Part shown: piece by piece, positions 52,106 through 63,060 of the stretch
How the letters are laid out: each line of letters starts with the position of its first letter
How positions within the stretch are numbered: position 1 is the stretch's first letter
Assembly: GCF_040361255.1 (NCBI RefSeq)
Contig: NZ_APNG01000004.1
Coordinates: 211,373 to 275,372 of the forward strand
From: Salinisphaera sp040361255
Lineage (GTDB): Bacteria > Pseudomonadota > Gammaproteobacteria > Nevskiales > Salinisphaeraceae
Direction: 5' to 3'
DNA: 64,000 nucleotides
Translations under genes and position numbers: made by a program
The notes under the pieces: model-generated
What the model was told of the DNA's origin: nothing
The model's input: the letters and a program-made list of their open reading frames with translations, nothing else
Databases searched by the model: none

Positions 52106-52975
52106 CTAGAGCATTTCCTCGACTGTAACGCCTTCGGGCAGATTGTCGCGATCGATTGTCACGGTGTAATCGGCGTAGTGACGAGCCGGCGTATTGGCCT
52201 CGCCTTCAACGCGACCGACGTGAACGCGATCAAAGAGCGTATGCGCGGGGGCGTTACCGAGGGCATTGTCGTGCTTGAACACGATGAGTTTGCGTGCCGA
52301 CATTTCGCCTCGGGCGGCCGAACGATCATGCTCGAACATGTTGATCAGCGCACGCCAGAGCAGGCGCAGGTCGTCCTCGGAAAACCCGGTACGCTCGGCT
52401 AGCTTGGCCGATACATAGCCATGCGCGCGATAGAGGCCATAGGGCACGATATGTTTACGGCCCATGGTGCGTTCTTTCTCGAGATCCTTTTCATTCGTGA
52501 CGGCCATTCGGGTGATTGACACTTCCATAGGTACGACCGGGTCAATGGAATTGGCAAAGGCCATCTGCACGGGCCCGCGGACCTGGCCCGAGTTGACCTC
52601 GGTGGTCATGACGGCACCGAATGTCCGCACGTCGAAGAAATTGCCACACATCCAGGCCGTCAGTTCGCGCGCCTTGGCAACGTCCTTTGGGAGCTTCTTC
52701 GGCTCAGGTTTGATGTCGAGCGCGTTGTAGGCCTTCTTGTGCTGGTCGTTGAGGACCGATTTTTCCTGCATATAGATCGCGTAACCGGGCGCGTCCTCCT
52801 GCTCGAGCTCCACGTAGTTACGGATCTTGCGTTTGAGGCAGACGTCGGTGACCAGCCCTTGATTGGTTTCGGGGTCGAGCCGCGGCATGTTGCCGGCGTC
52901 GGGGTCGCCGTTGGGATTGCCGTTAGTGACGTCGAACAGCAGCACGAATTCATAGCGGTTGGCGATGGCGGTCAT
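52106..52975 (-). CDS. cas7: Type I-C Cascade backbone protein Cas7 (Csd2)
   Basis: A 289-residue Cas7/Csd2 starting MTAIANRYEFVLLFDVTNGNPNGDPDAGNMPRLD, the conserved Csd2 N terminus. It polymerises along the crRNA to form the backbone of the type I-C Cascade. Other conserved parts are FFDVRTFGAVMTTEVNSGQVRGPVQM and SIDPVVPMEVSITRMAV. The ATG overlaps the cas8c stop (ATGA). Confidence 0.97.
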   Translation of the reverse strand: MTAIANRYEFVLLFDVTNGNPNGDPDAGNMPRLDPETNQGLVTDVCLKRKIRNYVELEQEDAPGYAIYMQEKSVLNDQHKKAYNALDIKPEPKKLPKDVAKARELTAWMCGNFFDVRTFGAVMTTEVNSGQVRGPVQMAFANSIDPVVPMEVSITRMAVTNEKDLEKERTMGRKHIVPYGLYRAHGYVSAKLAERTGFSEDDLRLLWRALINMFEHDRSAARGEMSARKLIVFKHDNALGNAPAHTLFDRVHVGRVEGEANTPARHYADYTVTIDRDNLPEGVTVEEML

Positions 52976-54780
52976 TGTGCGTCTCCCTGGTCCTCTGGCG
53001 TCTCAGTATTTTCGCCCTGTTTCTTCTTGTTAAAGCGTGCCTGGGTCTGATGGTAGTAGCCGATGGCGAACCGGCCTTGATCCTCGATCTTCAGGCTCTT
53101 TGGTAGTCGCTCGTCGAGACCATCGACGATCTCGCGGATACTGCGCGAGATGGCGCCGGCGATCGCCTGGTCTTTTTCATTGCCCTTGCGCAGCTTGGCC
53201 AGATGATTCTTGACGTTGCGCAATAGCAGCGGGAATACGCTGGCCGGCGTTGCCGAGGCTGCACCGTAGTAGCGGTCGGCAATTGTGGCGTTGGTGTTCG
53301 GGACCGCCCGTGCCTGGGCATTTTCCAGTTCGGCGAACAGCCGTCCCAGCAGGTAGCCGGGGTGGGTGGAATGCGGGTCGAGACTCACGGGGATCTCCTC
53401 GATTGATGATTGTTGTCCGGCGGCCAGGCGCGTGTTTCGTGTGAGCACGGCCTTGCATAGTGCGATCCGGATGCCGCTGATATCGCCGTCGTTTCGAAAA
53501 CGCATGACGAGATTGGACAATAGCGACTGCGGATAGCGCTGTCCGGTGAATATGGCCCGGGCGATCTCGCCAGCCAGATGCGGTGGAATGTCCTCGGCTT
53601 TGGCACGCCCCTCACGGCTGGGGGCAACGGCATACAGCAGACGCCAGATCGGCGGTAGGGCGCCTTTCCAGGGCAGCGGATCCAACATGAGGTCCTGGCG
53701 ATGGCGAGCGAAGTGACGGGTTAGTTGTTCCAACGTGTTCACGCACCAGAAGCGCACCGACAACCGCGCGGCATTGGGCGCCAGGCCGAGCACAAAGAAC
53801 TGGGTGTCGCCGGCCAGACCCAGATCGGTTTCGGACAGCGCCGTCCCATTGGCAACCTGCGCGAGCGCGGAACCCAGTCGCGCGGCTTCTTGTGCGTCGG
53901 TCGGCGGCTCGTTGAGCGCCTTGAAAAACATTTCGGCTGCCTCGGCCCGGGAGGTGTCGGCGGCCTGGGCCCAGAATACGACCGTCGCATCGCCGATGGT
54001 CAGGCGCTGATGATTGTCGTTGTCGCGACGCAGTAGATGGTTGAGTGCGGTGCTATAGCCGAATATGGCTTGCTTCGAGATGGAGGCGTTGGCCTGACCC
54101 TTGTGGCCGTAGGATTCATACGCGCCGGCGTTGAAAGAGATAAGGGAAGCCCCCGAACTCTGGGCACCGTTGACGTTGCGAATCGCCGGGTGGTCGAGGC
54201 CCAGCGGTGCGTGTTCGCCGGTGACCAGACAGGGGCCGTGGTCGCTGTCTTGCACGGTAAATGTTTCGTTCCATGACGCACGCATGGGCGGATGCTCGTG
54301 CACAAAGTGCTGTTTGCCGTCGAGTCTGAAAACGAGGTTCTTGTCCAAAAGGTCCTCGTGATAGCCGGGCAACGTATGAAACCGGGGCGGTTGCCAGGCG
54401 TCGAGCAATGCAAGAAATGCGCGGAGTTCCGGATCGTCGCTGTCAGCAAACAGATTGCGCTGACGTTGTTTAAAGGCTTCGTGTTCGTCCGCAAGACGTT
54501 TGCCGTCGCCGGCGGTGACGCCGAGGGCATAGGCTGTCTTGTCCCATCCGACATAGGCATGTATGCCGGAGGTGCGCCGTTTATCGACTGGCACGTATAG
54601 CGGGCGTGGGCGGAACTTGCCTTTGTCGTCCTGGATGCGCAGGTCGTCGATTTGCAGTGGTTCACCTGCGGCCGAAAAGACCAGTGCGAAGCTGATGTTT
54701 TCAGCCGAGAAACCCGGCTGAGGCACCTGCTGCTGTGCAGCCAGCCGTTGGTAATAGTCGTTGAGGGCGGTCAGGATCAT
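52972..54780 (-). CDS. cas8c: Type I-C Cascade large subunit Cas8c (Csd1)
   Basis: A 602-residue Cas8c/Csd1 starting MILTALNDYYQRLAAQ at ATG 54780, which overlaps the cas5 stop. It recognises the PAM and recruits Cas3. Csd1 marks include YGHKGQANASISKQAIFGYSTALNHLLRR and PLPWKGALPPIWRLLYAV. In type I-C a small subunit (Cas11c) is often made from an internal start near the end of this gene; candidate ATG or GTG codons exist in the last 130 codons, but none has an obvious ribosome-binding site that I can single out. Confidence 0.95.
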   Translation of the reverse strand: MILTALNDYYQRLAAQQQVPQPGFSAENISFALVFSAAGEPLQIDDLRIQDDKGKFRPRPLYVPVDKRRTSGIHAYVGWDKTAYALGVTAGDGKRLADEHEAFKQRQRNLFADSDDPELRAFLALLDAWQPPRFHTLPGYHEDLLDKNLVFRLDGKQHFVHEHPPMRASWNETFTVQDSDHGPCLVTGEHAPLGLDHPAIRNVNGAQSSGASLISFNAGAYESYGHKGQANASISKQAIFGYSTALNHLLRRDNDNHQRLTIGDATVVFWAQAADTSRAEAAEMFFKALNEPPTDAQEAARLGSALAQVANGTALSETDLGLAGDTQFFVLGLAPNAARLSVRFWCVNTLEQLTRHFARHRQDLMLDPLPWKGALPPIWRLLYAVAPSREGRAKAEDIPPHLAGEIARAIFTGQRYPQSLLSNLVMRFRNDGDISGIRIALCKAVLTRNTRLAAGQQSSIEEIPVSLDPHSTHPGYLLGRLFAELENAQARAVPNTNATIADRYYGAASATPASVFPLLLRNVKNHLAKLRKGNEKDQAIAGAISRSIREIVDGLDERLPKSLKIEDQGRFAIGYYHQTQARFNKKKQGENTETPEDQGDAQ

Positions 54781-55445
54781 GCGAGCGCCTCGGCGAACGG
54801 CGGCACCTCGATCACCCCATCGACCATGCTTGCGCGAAAAAAGCGCGGTGTCTTGCCGTTGGCAAAATCGATATCGTGGAGCATGAGGCCGAATTGCCGT
54901 TCGCCGGCCAGCGCAGCATCGACTTCGGGCATGGCGTCGTCCGATTCGATCAACTCGAAGGCGGCCGGAAATTCCCGTGTGCCGAGACACGGCATATGAA
55001 AGCACTGGCCCTGCCGCGCGCGGCGGTTGAAGATATCCAGATGCTTGCCGGCGCTGTCGCTATTATCGGCGCGGGCCGTGAATTCGAAGTGCGCTTCGAT
55101 GACGTAGCCGACGTCACGCAGAATCGTCGAGGCGCGCTGCTGGCGGTTGGTATCAACGTAGTAGCGCAGTTCGTCGGTGCGGCCATTTTTCATGGCCTTG
55201 CTGATATGACCTTTCGGGGTCTTGCCGGCGACTTCGTTGCGTCTTATGGACTCGAAGCGGATCGGCTTCAGCACATGGATACGGTCGATGCACCAGCGAA
55301 TCGCCGGTTTCCAGTGAATCGCTTCCAGAATGCCGCGAGCCGCCGAGGGCGTAATTACGTCATAGGAAAAACGCTCGGTCTTGAGTTCCGGGCGGGTGAA
55401 ACAGGCCCGCTCGCCCCAGACATGTAGCCGTATTCCAAAGCTCAT
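54777..55445 (-). CDS. cas5: Type I-C crRNA-processing protein Cas5c (Csd5)
   Basis: A 222-residue Cas5c starting MSFGIRLHVWGERACFTRPELKTERFSYDVITPSAARGILEAI. In type I-C, Cas5 replaces Cas6 and cuts the repeat RNA. The conserved Y/K/H catalytic set is likely within FSYDVITPSAARG and the later RQQRASTILRDVGYVIEAHFEF. The hairpin in the repeat is the expected substrate. Its stop overlaps the cas8c start. Confidence 0.95.
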   Translation of the reverse strand: MSFGIRLHVWGERACFTRPELKTERFSYDVITPSAARGILEAIHWKPAIRWCIDRIHVLKPIRFESIRRNEVAGKTPKGHISKAMKNGRTDELRYYVDTNRQQRASTILRDVGYVIEAHFEFTARADNSDSAGKHLDIFNRRARQGQCFHMPCLGTREFPAAFELIESDDAMPEVDAALAGERQFGLMLHDIDFANGKTPRFFRASMVDGVIEVPPFAEALA

Positions 55446-55473
55446 CGTGCTCCCCCGAGCATTTTTATCGACC

Positions 55474-57741
55474 CTACCAGAGATTTGACTCCGCCGAGCG
55501 ATAGGTCGGATCGGACCAGTTCAGGCCCACATTCGGGTCATAGCTATTTGTGTTGAGTTCGCCCGGGTGCTCGTCAATCAGTACGACGAATTGATCGCCG
55601 AACCGGTCCGGCTCGATGGCTGCGATAACGCCGGCCTGTTCGAGTGCGTGAAAGCCCTTGATCGGCACCTGCACCGTGTAGGGCTGTAGCGCGCGCGCAA
55701 TGCCGCCAACGCGCTCGGCGTGCGACAGACCAGCGATCGCGCGGCGGGCCCGGTCGTCGTAGGGGATGATCACCGACCGTTGCGTGTTTTCGATCAGTCG
55801 GTATTTCTGTTCCAGCATGTCGAACGGCAAACCGTCCAGCTGGGCGGTTTCGATCTGGCCGAGTAGGTCGTGCTTGTCGAGTTCTTGTGGGCCTTTCTGC
55901 CAGTAGAGCAGCCGGAAATAGGCAGTGATAGCGGCCGGCGCGAGCGGGGCTTCGCCATGGGCGCGTAGGACTTCGCGCGTGGCCTGGGCGAACTGTTTGA
56001 GTTCCGGCGGCGGCGCCCAGTCTTCGTTGGACGTCGCAAAAATACGGACTTCGCTTATGTCACGTTTGTATCGGCCTTCGCGGTTGCAACGACCGGCGGC
56101 CTGGGCGATCGAGTCCAGACCGGCCTCGGCACGCAGCACACGCGGAAAATCGATGTCGACACCGGCTTCGATGAGCGAGGTCGATACCACGCGACAGGGC
56201 GAGCCGGAGGCAAGCACCTCGCGGATTTCGGCCAGGATCTGGCGTCGATGTACGGCACACATCGCCGTGGTCAGGTGATAGGCGCCAGGGGAGTCGCCGA
56301 TGGATTCGTACAGCGCACGCGCGTGCCGACGGTTATTGACGATACACAGTGCTTGTTCGCAATCGAGCAATTCTTCGGTCAAGCCATCATCGTCGAGCGT
56401 ACCGATATGGCGAACCGTCACGCGCTCGAACTGCTGGGCGAGGCTGTGGGGATCGGGTGCCAGCTCGCGCACATCACGTAGCCCGCCGGTAAAACTGTGT
56501 GCGGGGCTGTCGGTTTCTTCCAGCGCCGGTTGGGTGGCCGTACACAGTACGATGCTGGTGCGGTAGTTGAGCGCCAGCTCGTCGAGTGCGGCCACGCTGG
56601 GCCGCAGCAAGGCAAGCGGCATCGTCTGTGCTTCATCGAGAATGACGACGCTGTTTGCGATGTTGTGCAATTTGCGTGCTTTCGATGTTTTCGCGGCGAA
56701 CAGGCTTTCGAAGAATTGCACCGCCGTGGTTACAACGATTGGCGCATCCCAGTTCTCGCTGGCGCGCTTGAGTTTGTCCCGGCTGTGGCGATCTTGGCGG
56801 CCGCGGCGGCTGTCGTCGTCGAAGGCGCTATGGTGTTCGAGCACGGCGTCCTCGCCGAATGCGCCGAGGGCGTCGCGAAAAACGGCTGCGTTCTGTTCGA
56901 CGATGCTGGTGAACGGAATCACATAGATCACGCGATCCATGCCGTGGGCGATGGCATGGTCGAGAGCGAAGGCCAGTGATGCCAGTGTTTTGCCACCGCC
57001 CGTGGGTACGGTAAGGCTGAAGTGGCCGGGCGGCTCGGGGGCCGCCGCGCGTACGTGGTGGAGGATGTCGGCCCGTCGCTCGTTGACCGGGCTTTTACGT
57101 GCTTTGACCGCCAGTTCGTCCAGATGGGTATTCAGAGCGTCGCGCAACGTGGACAAGGACGTCGGGTTGCCGCGTTCGGGCGGTGCATCGCCCGCCACGA
57201 CGGTATAGAACGTCTCGGTTTCGATGAAATCGGCGTCCACGAGGCAGGAAAACAACATGCGCGTGAGAAACGCCATCTGGAAAAAGGGGCGGTCACGCCG
57301 TTGATGAAAGGCGCCGTCTGGATGTAACGAGTCTGGTAGCACGAGTTCTTCGCGCCAACGCCTACTCAAGATGGGTAGATCGGCGACCAGGCGATCGGAC
57401 AGCGGGGTGCGCGTGCCCGCGTCCCGGCCGTTGGCCAGGCCCGCATGATGGCCTGCAACCGCATAAGCCAGCAGATGACCGAGGCCGTCGGGGAAACGTG
57501 TCTTTGCTTCGAGTGCGCCGGCCGTGGAATGGTCGACGCGTTCGCCACTGCCGCTCAGGCGTCGCTGGAAAGCCGGGCTGTATTTGCCTAGATCGTGCAG
57601 AAGTCCGGCCGCGCGCCCGGCATTCTCCCAGCCAAAGCGTGCTGCGCGCTTGGCTGCCAGATCGGCTACGGCCTGTAGATGGTCCGCCAGTCTCTGCCAG
57701 TCGCGGGCATCGCTGCACTCCGTGGAATGCGCATAGAACAC
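55474..57741 (-). CDS. cas3: CRISPR-associated helicase/nuclease Cas3 (HD-helicase)
   Basis: A 755-residue Cas3 starting at GTG 57741 (MFYAHSTE). The N-terminal HD nuclease shows AAGLLHDLGKYSPAFQ (the HD pair) and later HHAGLANG. The helicase follows: SLTVPTGGGKTLASLAFAL (Walker A), VVILDEAQTMP (DEAQ box), SIVLCTATQPAL (motif III), RVVSTSLIEAGVDIDFPRV and QAAGRCNREGRYK (motif VI). It unwinds and degrades target DNA after Cascade binds. The gene heads the cas operon; cas5 follows after 28 bases. Confidence 0.96.
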   Translation of the reverse strand: MFYAHSTECSDARDWQRLADHLQAVADLAAKRAARFGWENAGRAAGLLHDLGKYSPAFQRRLSGSGERVDHSTAGALEAKTRFPDGLGHLLAYAVAGHHAGLANGRDAGTRTPLSDRLVADLPILSRRWREELVLPDSLHPDGAFHQRRDRPFFQMAFLTRMLFSCLVDADFIETETFYTVVAGDAPPERGNPTSLSTLRDALNTHLDELAVKARKSPVNERRADILHHVRAAAPEPPGHFSLTVPTGGGKTLASLAFALDHAIAHGMDRVIYVIPFTSIVEQNAAVFRDALGAFGEDAVLEHHSAFDDDSRRGRQDRHSRDKLKRASENWDAPIVVTTAVQFFESLFAAKTSKARKLHNIANSVVILDEAQTMPLALLRPSVAALDELALNYRTSIVLCTATQPALEETDSPAHSFTGGLRDVRELAPDPHSLAQQFERVTVRHIGTLDDDGLTEELLDCEQALCIVNNRRHARALYESIGDSPGAYHLTTAMCAVHRRQILAEIREVLASGSPCRVVSTSLIEAGVDIDFPRVLRAEAGLDSIAQAAGRCNREGRYKRDISEVRIFATSNEDWAPPPELKQFAQATREVLRAHGEAPLAPAAITAYFRLLYWQKGPQELDKHDLLGQIETAQLDGLPFDMLEQKYRLIENTQRSVIIPYDDRARRAIAGLSHAERVGGIARALQPYTVQVPIKGFHALEQAGVIAAIEPDRFGDQFVVLIDEHPGELNTNSYDPNVGLNWSDPTYRSAESNLW

Positions 57742-57846
57742 GCCAGCCCCCTTATCGCCAACGCTCAGTTGCCGCCGGAGCAGCCGAAGGCCGCGCAGAG
57801 AACCCGAAGCGCGGCAGCGCTTTGGGCGGTCAACTGCAGCGCCTCG

Positions 57847-58158
57847 TTATGTTCTATTCCCATCGAATAAATACCGGCTGGTCTGCATGGCGCCATGAAA
57901 GACGCCTAATATGTCGATATCGCCATTGTGCTTGATCAAATAAACGATTCGATAGTGACCGTACAGCAGAATCCGAATATCTCGGTTTTCTACTCTTTCG
58001 TATCTATGCCCAATTTCTGGGTGCGATATCAGCACTTGCGCTCGTTCATATATCCCATTGACGACCGACGCTGCGGCCGATGGGTTATCTTGCGATATGT
58101 AGTCGTAGATATCACGTAGCCAAAGCCCGGCTTCGCGCGTCCAGTTTATTGTTGCCAA
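57847..58158 (-). CDS. RelE/ParE-family toxin
   Basis: A 103-residue ParE-type toxin starting MATINWTREAGLWLRDIYDYISQDNPSAA. Typical segments are GHRYERVENRDIRILLYGHYRIVYLI and GVFHGAMQTSRYLFD. The gene starts inside the 3' end of the antitoxin gene (13-base overlap), the normal order for this family. ParE toxins poison DNA gyrase; others in the family cleave mRNA. The pair lies just upstream of cas3, where it may stabilise the CRISPR locus. Confidence 0.87.
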   Translation of the reverse strand: MATINWTREAGLWLRDIYDYISQDNPSAAASVVNGIYERAQVLISHPEIGHRYERVENRDIRILLYGHYRIVYLIKHNGDIDILGVFHGAMQTSRYLFDGNRT

Positions 58159-58331
58159 AACTTGATCCGATGCTGCATTTCATCGTTCGATATCGTTTTG
58201 CCGTCATCGGAATCGGCTATTCCCCGCTGCACCATCAACTCGAAAGCAAGCTCGCGTATCAGCTCTTCCTTAGACGTATCGGCCGGTTGCGCTGCAAGGA
58301 ATTGCTCTAGGTCTTCTTTAGCGGTGGCCAT
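58146..58331 (-). CDS. Antitoxin of ParE-type module
   Basis: A 61-residue acidic protein (MATAKEDLEQFLAAQPADTSKEELIRELAFELMVQRGIADSDDGK...) that precedes and overlaps a ParE-type toxin gene. It has no obvious HTH; the helical N terminus and the acidic C-terminal half suit an antitoxin that wraps the toxin. It probably neutralises the toxin and represses the operon. Confidence 0.75.
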   Translation of the reverse strand: MATAKEDLEQFLAAQPADTSKEELIRELAFELMVQRGIADSDDGKTISNDEMQHRIKFWQQ

Positions 58332-58768
58332 TGCACACTCCGGTATTGAATCTCGACGAGCAGTTTAACTCCTAGGGCCTGTTGAGGTTTCATACGAGCG
58401 CCGCGTTGGTGTCCACAAATCGTGTCCTGCAAGGCGCGAGTCGAAGCATCGTGGCGTGCCACGATCAAGACTCGCAACGCCGCAGGGCGCGATTTGCGGC
58501 CCAACCCTACGGGACAAGCGCTGTTTTGCGGCAATCCAGCGTTCTAGCACGCTTGCGCAGAATCACTGCGCGGCGCGCGCTACGCCTCGTCTTGGCGCAA
58601 AACAGCGCTTGGCGCGGACTCGTATGAAACCTCAACAGGCCTTAGCAACGGATAACATAACGCGTACTGATGGGGTGAAATCACGTGGCCGGGCCGGTTT
58701 TGTCGAAGCGGCGTCCAAATTAAAGTCCGCGTCGCCGCTCGACCAGAGCCCGCGACCGCTGATCGGGC
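58332..58768. other. Intergenic region holding a MITE-like element
   Basis: 437 bases between the antitoxin and alcohol dehydrogenase genes. They include the 266-base inverted-repeat element at 58376-58641; the rest (58642-58768) shows no gene. Confidence 0.5.
58376..58641. mobile_element. MITE-like element, 266 bp
   Basis: The ends are perfect 23-base inverted repeats: GGCCTGTTGAGGTTTCATAC at the left and its complement at the right. A second, nested inverted repeat (CAAGCGCTGTTTTGCG with CGCAAAACAGCGCTTG) and a third (CGAGTC...GACTCG) lie inside, so the RNA or DNA can form long structures. It encodes no transposase. Flanks are CTAG on the left and TTAG on the right, close to a YTAR-type target duplication of IS5-like elements. 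It is probably moved in trans by a related transposase elsewhere. Confidence 0.7.
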
Positions 58769-59950
58769 TCAAGGCTGCATGACCACCTTGATGCAGTTGT
58801 CGCGCCGGGCCTGGAACATGTCGTAGGCCTCGGGTGCCTCGTCCAGGCGCATGCGGTGGGTAATCACGAAGCTCGGGTCGATATCGCCGCGTTCGACGTG
58901 ATCCATCAACGGCTGCAGATAGTGCTGCACATGGGTCTGACCGGTCTTGATGGTGAGCGCCTTGTTCATCAGCGCGCCGACCGGGATCTTGTCGGCGATG
59001 CCGCCATAAACGCCGGGAATGGATACCGTACCGGCCTTGCGACAGGCCATGATCGCCTGGCGCAGCACGATCGGGCGCGCGGTCTCCATCTGCAGGCTCT
59101 GCTTGACGTTGTCGTACCAGTATTCGAGGCCCACGCCGTGGGCTTCCAGGCCGACCGCGTCCACGCAGATGTCCGGGCCGCGCCCGGCGGTCATGTCCCG
59201 CAGGGCTTCGACGATTTGTAGCGTGTTGCCGACGTCGCGTGGGTTGAGCGTTTCCGCCCCGTGTTGCCTGGCGGCCATGTCGAGGCGTTCGTTGACGGTA
59301 TCGATCGCGATCACACGGGCCGCGCCGAGCATTTTGGCACTGGCGATGGCGAACTGGCCCACCGGCCCGCAGCCCCAGATGGCGACGGTATCCCCGGGCT
59401 GCATATCGCACTGGGCGATGGCCTGATAGCCGGTGGGAAAGATATCGGTGAGAAACAGTGCCTGTTCGTCGGACACCGATTCCGGCACGACCATCGGGCC
59501 GACATCGGCATAGGGCACGCGCACATACTCCGCCTGGCCGCCCGCATAGCCGCCGAGGATATGGGTATATCCGAACAGCCCGGAAGGCGACTGGCCCCAC
59601 ATCTTCTCGGCCACGCCGGCGTTCGGGTTGGAGTTGTCGCACAGCGAGTGATAGCCGCTGTCGCACAAGAAACACTGACCGCAGGCGATCGTGAACGGTA
59701 CGACCACACGATTGCCGACGGTGAGGTTGGTGACCGCCGAGCCGAGTTCGACGACTTCGCCCATGAACTCGTGGCCGACGATGTCGCCGGCCTGCATGCC
59801 GGGCATGAAGCCACCGTAGAGATGCAGATCGGAACCGCAGATGGCGGTCGAGGTCACCTTGATGATGGCGTCGCGCGGATTGAGTATCTGCGGATCGGCC
59901 ACGTTGTCGACGCGCATGTCCTGCGCGCCATGCCAGCATACCGCTTTCAT
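58769..59950 (-). CDS. Zinc-dependent alcohol dehydrogenase
   Basis: A 393-residue medium-chain dehydrogenase starting MKAVCWHGAQDMRVDNVADP. Catalytic zinc ligands are in AICGSDLHLYGG and GHEFMGEVVELG; the structural zinc site is incomplete (CGQCFLCDSGYHSLC gives most of its cysteines). The NAD-binding loop is VAIWGCGPVGQFAIASA. The long insertion and the FLTDIFPTGYQAI segment resemble glutathione-independent formaldehyde dehydrogenases, but the substrate is open. Its start overlaps the stop of the SRPBCC gene (ATGA), so the two are coupled. Confidence 0.88.
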   Translation of the reverse strand: MKAVCWHGAQDMRVDNVADPQILNPRDAIIKVTSTAICGSDLHLYGGFMPGMQAGDIVGHEFMGEVVELGSAVTNLTVGNRVVVPFTIACGQCFLCDSGYHSLCDNSNPNAGVAEKMWGQSPSGLFGYTHILGGYAGGQAEYVRVPYADVGPMVVPESVSDEQALFLTDIFPTGYQAIAQCDMQPGDTVAIWGCGPVGQFAIASAKMLGAARVIAIDTVNERLDMAARQHGAETLNPRDVGNTLQIVEALRDMTAGRGPDICVDAVGLEAHGVGLEYWYDNVKQSLQMETARPIVLRQAIMACRKAGTVSIPGVYGGIADKIPVGALMNKALTIKTGQTHVQHYLQPLMDHVERGDIDPSFVITHRMRLDEAPEAYDMFQARRDNCIKVVMQP

Positions 59951-60702
59951 CGGATGACTCCTTCGCGCGGCGTGGTATGAATGGCGGCGGTCGGTACTTC
60001 GCCGGCCTCCATCACCTGTTTGAAATGACGCAGATCCTCGCGCACCGCCTCACGCGACAGAGCGTTGACGAAACCCAGCGGGGCGGCGGCCAGCAGGCCG
60101 TGCGGCAGCTCGTAGCGCAGCTTGAGTTCGACCTGGGTGCCGCGTCCGCCCGGCGCCGGGACGAACCGGATCTCGCCGGTCTGGGGCACGTCCGAGCCTT
60201 CGAGGCTGCGCCAGACGATCCTTTCGCCCGGCACGTCCTCGACGATTTCCGCCTCCCATTCGTAGGCGCCGCCCAAGGGTGTTTCCGCCTGCCAGCGCGA
60301 CCGGCCGTCAGCCAGATTCTCGACTGCGGTAATCGAGTTCATGATGGCAGGCAAGCGCGTGAAGTCGCGCCAGAAGGCATATAACTCTTCGCCCGGGCGG
60401 GCGATAGTGACGGCCGCCGAAAGTTCGAGCGGGCCGGCTCGATGGCCGGTCAGCGTGCGCTCGGCGCCTTGCATGAGCGAGCGGCCGGTGCCCTTGAGCC
60501 CGCGCCCGGTCGAGGCGCGATAGGCCAGATAGCCGCTGAACGCGCCCAGCGCCAGCCCGGAAAGGCCGCCGCGACGCATGCCCACCATGAGCGAACCCAC
60601 GCTTGCGGCAAGCGCCAGTGCGCGCTGTTTTTCGCGCTCTCTGGCACTGTCCAGATGTGAATCGTCGTCGCTGCGATAGTCGATCGGCCGTTGTGAGGTC
60701 AT
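59947..60702 (-). CDS. SRPBCC-family protein with glycine-rich hydrophobic N-terminal region
   Basis: A 251-residue protein. After a charged start, residues about 28-75 are hydrophobic and Gly-rich (ALALAASVGSLMVGMRRGGLSGLALGAFSGYLAY), then an SRPBCC/cyclase-type domain (SAAVTIARPGEELYAFWRDFTRLPAIMNSITAVENL ... GTQVELKLRYELPHGLLAAAPLG) follows. Such proteins bind hydrophobic ligands. It is coupled to the alcohol dehydrogenase by ATGA, the same SRPBCC-oxidoreductase pairing seen as a fusion at 39.3-40.7 kb. Stress-inducible pairs of this kind are common in Proteobacteria. Confidence 0.8.
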   Translation of the reverse strand: MTSQRPIDYRSDDDSHLDSAREREKQRALALAASVGSLMVGMRRGGLSGLALGAFSGYLAYRASTGRGLKGTGRSLMQGAERTLTGHRAGPLELSAAVTIARPGEELYAFWRDFTRLPAIMNSITAVENLADGRSRWQAETPLGGAYEWEAEIVEDVPGERIVWRSLEGSDVPQTGEIRFVPAPGGRGTQVELKLRYELPHGLLAAAPLGFVNALSREAVREDLRHFKQVMEAGEVPTAAIHTTPREGVIR

Positions 60703-60933
60703 GCGCGCGCTCCATGCGATTGGCGAGCCTCAATGTAGCGCGCCGCGCGTGAGAACGCGTCGGTGGAAGTCCTGACATGATTTCGGCGTGGCCGGGGTTA
60801 CACTCGGCTAGGGTTCGACTGGCTCACGCGTCGGTCGAATCACTCGAATACGGGCGGTCACGGCTTGCCGGGCGCTGGCTGGCGGGTGGGCCCGCCGATT
60901 TTGCAATGGCTCTGTAGAGCTCTGGGAGAGGTT

Positions 60934-61143
60934 ATGGATACGGGACTCGAACGCCGCAACGGCCGGCCGCTGACTGCATCGCGTGTCGTGGATGAAGTCT
61001 GTCGGCATCCGGTGATTACCGGCGCGGCTGTTGTGGGTACGGCGGTCGTACTCGGCGCGCTGCTGCACTATGGTCCGGCGCCGCGCAGACGGCGCTCGCT
61101 TTTCGACCGGGTTCGCGCCTCGCTGCGCTCGCTGTTCGACTGA
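60934..61143 (+). CDS. Small membrane protein
   Basis: A 69-residue protein starting MDTGLERRNGRPLTASRVVDEVCRHPVITGAAVVGTAVVLG at ATG 60934, after GGGAGAG. It has one hydrophobic helix (VITGAAVVGTAVVLGALLHY) and a very basic C terminus (APRRRRSLFDRVRASLRSLFD). I cannot assign a function. It is followed by a bidirectional terminator shared with ettA. Confidence 0.6.
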   Translation: MDTGLERRNGRPLTASRVVDEVCRHPVITGAAVVGTAVVLGALLHYGPAPRRRRSLFDRVRASLRSLFD

Positions 61144-61185
61144 CTGACGCGATCCGCTCGTGCTGTCCGGCTGAAGCCGAGAACG

Positions 61186-61221
61186 AAAAAGCCCCGGCCG
61201 AATAATCGACCGGGGCTTTTT
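61186..61221. terminator. Bidirectional terminator
   Basis: AAAAAGCCCCGG and CCGGGGCTTTTT form a stem with A and T runs on both sides, so it can end the small-protein gene (plus) and ettA (minus), which converge here. Confidence 0.85.
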
Positions 61222-61244
61222 CGTGCCGTTGAGGCAGTGGGCAA

Positions 61245-62906
<1,662 letters not shown>

Positions 62907-63060
62907 GGTTTCGCGGGCCTGTGTCAAAGGGTCGTCAGTGTAAGCCAACACGCGGTGCGACTGAATGCCGAATCAGCGCAATCGCGCGGGGATTATGTGT
63001 CCGGGCAAATATCCTTATTCCGGATCAGTCTAAGAAAGCGTCTTTAAAATAACGCAATCA

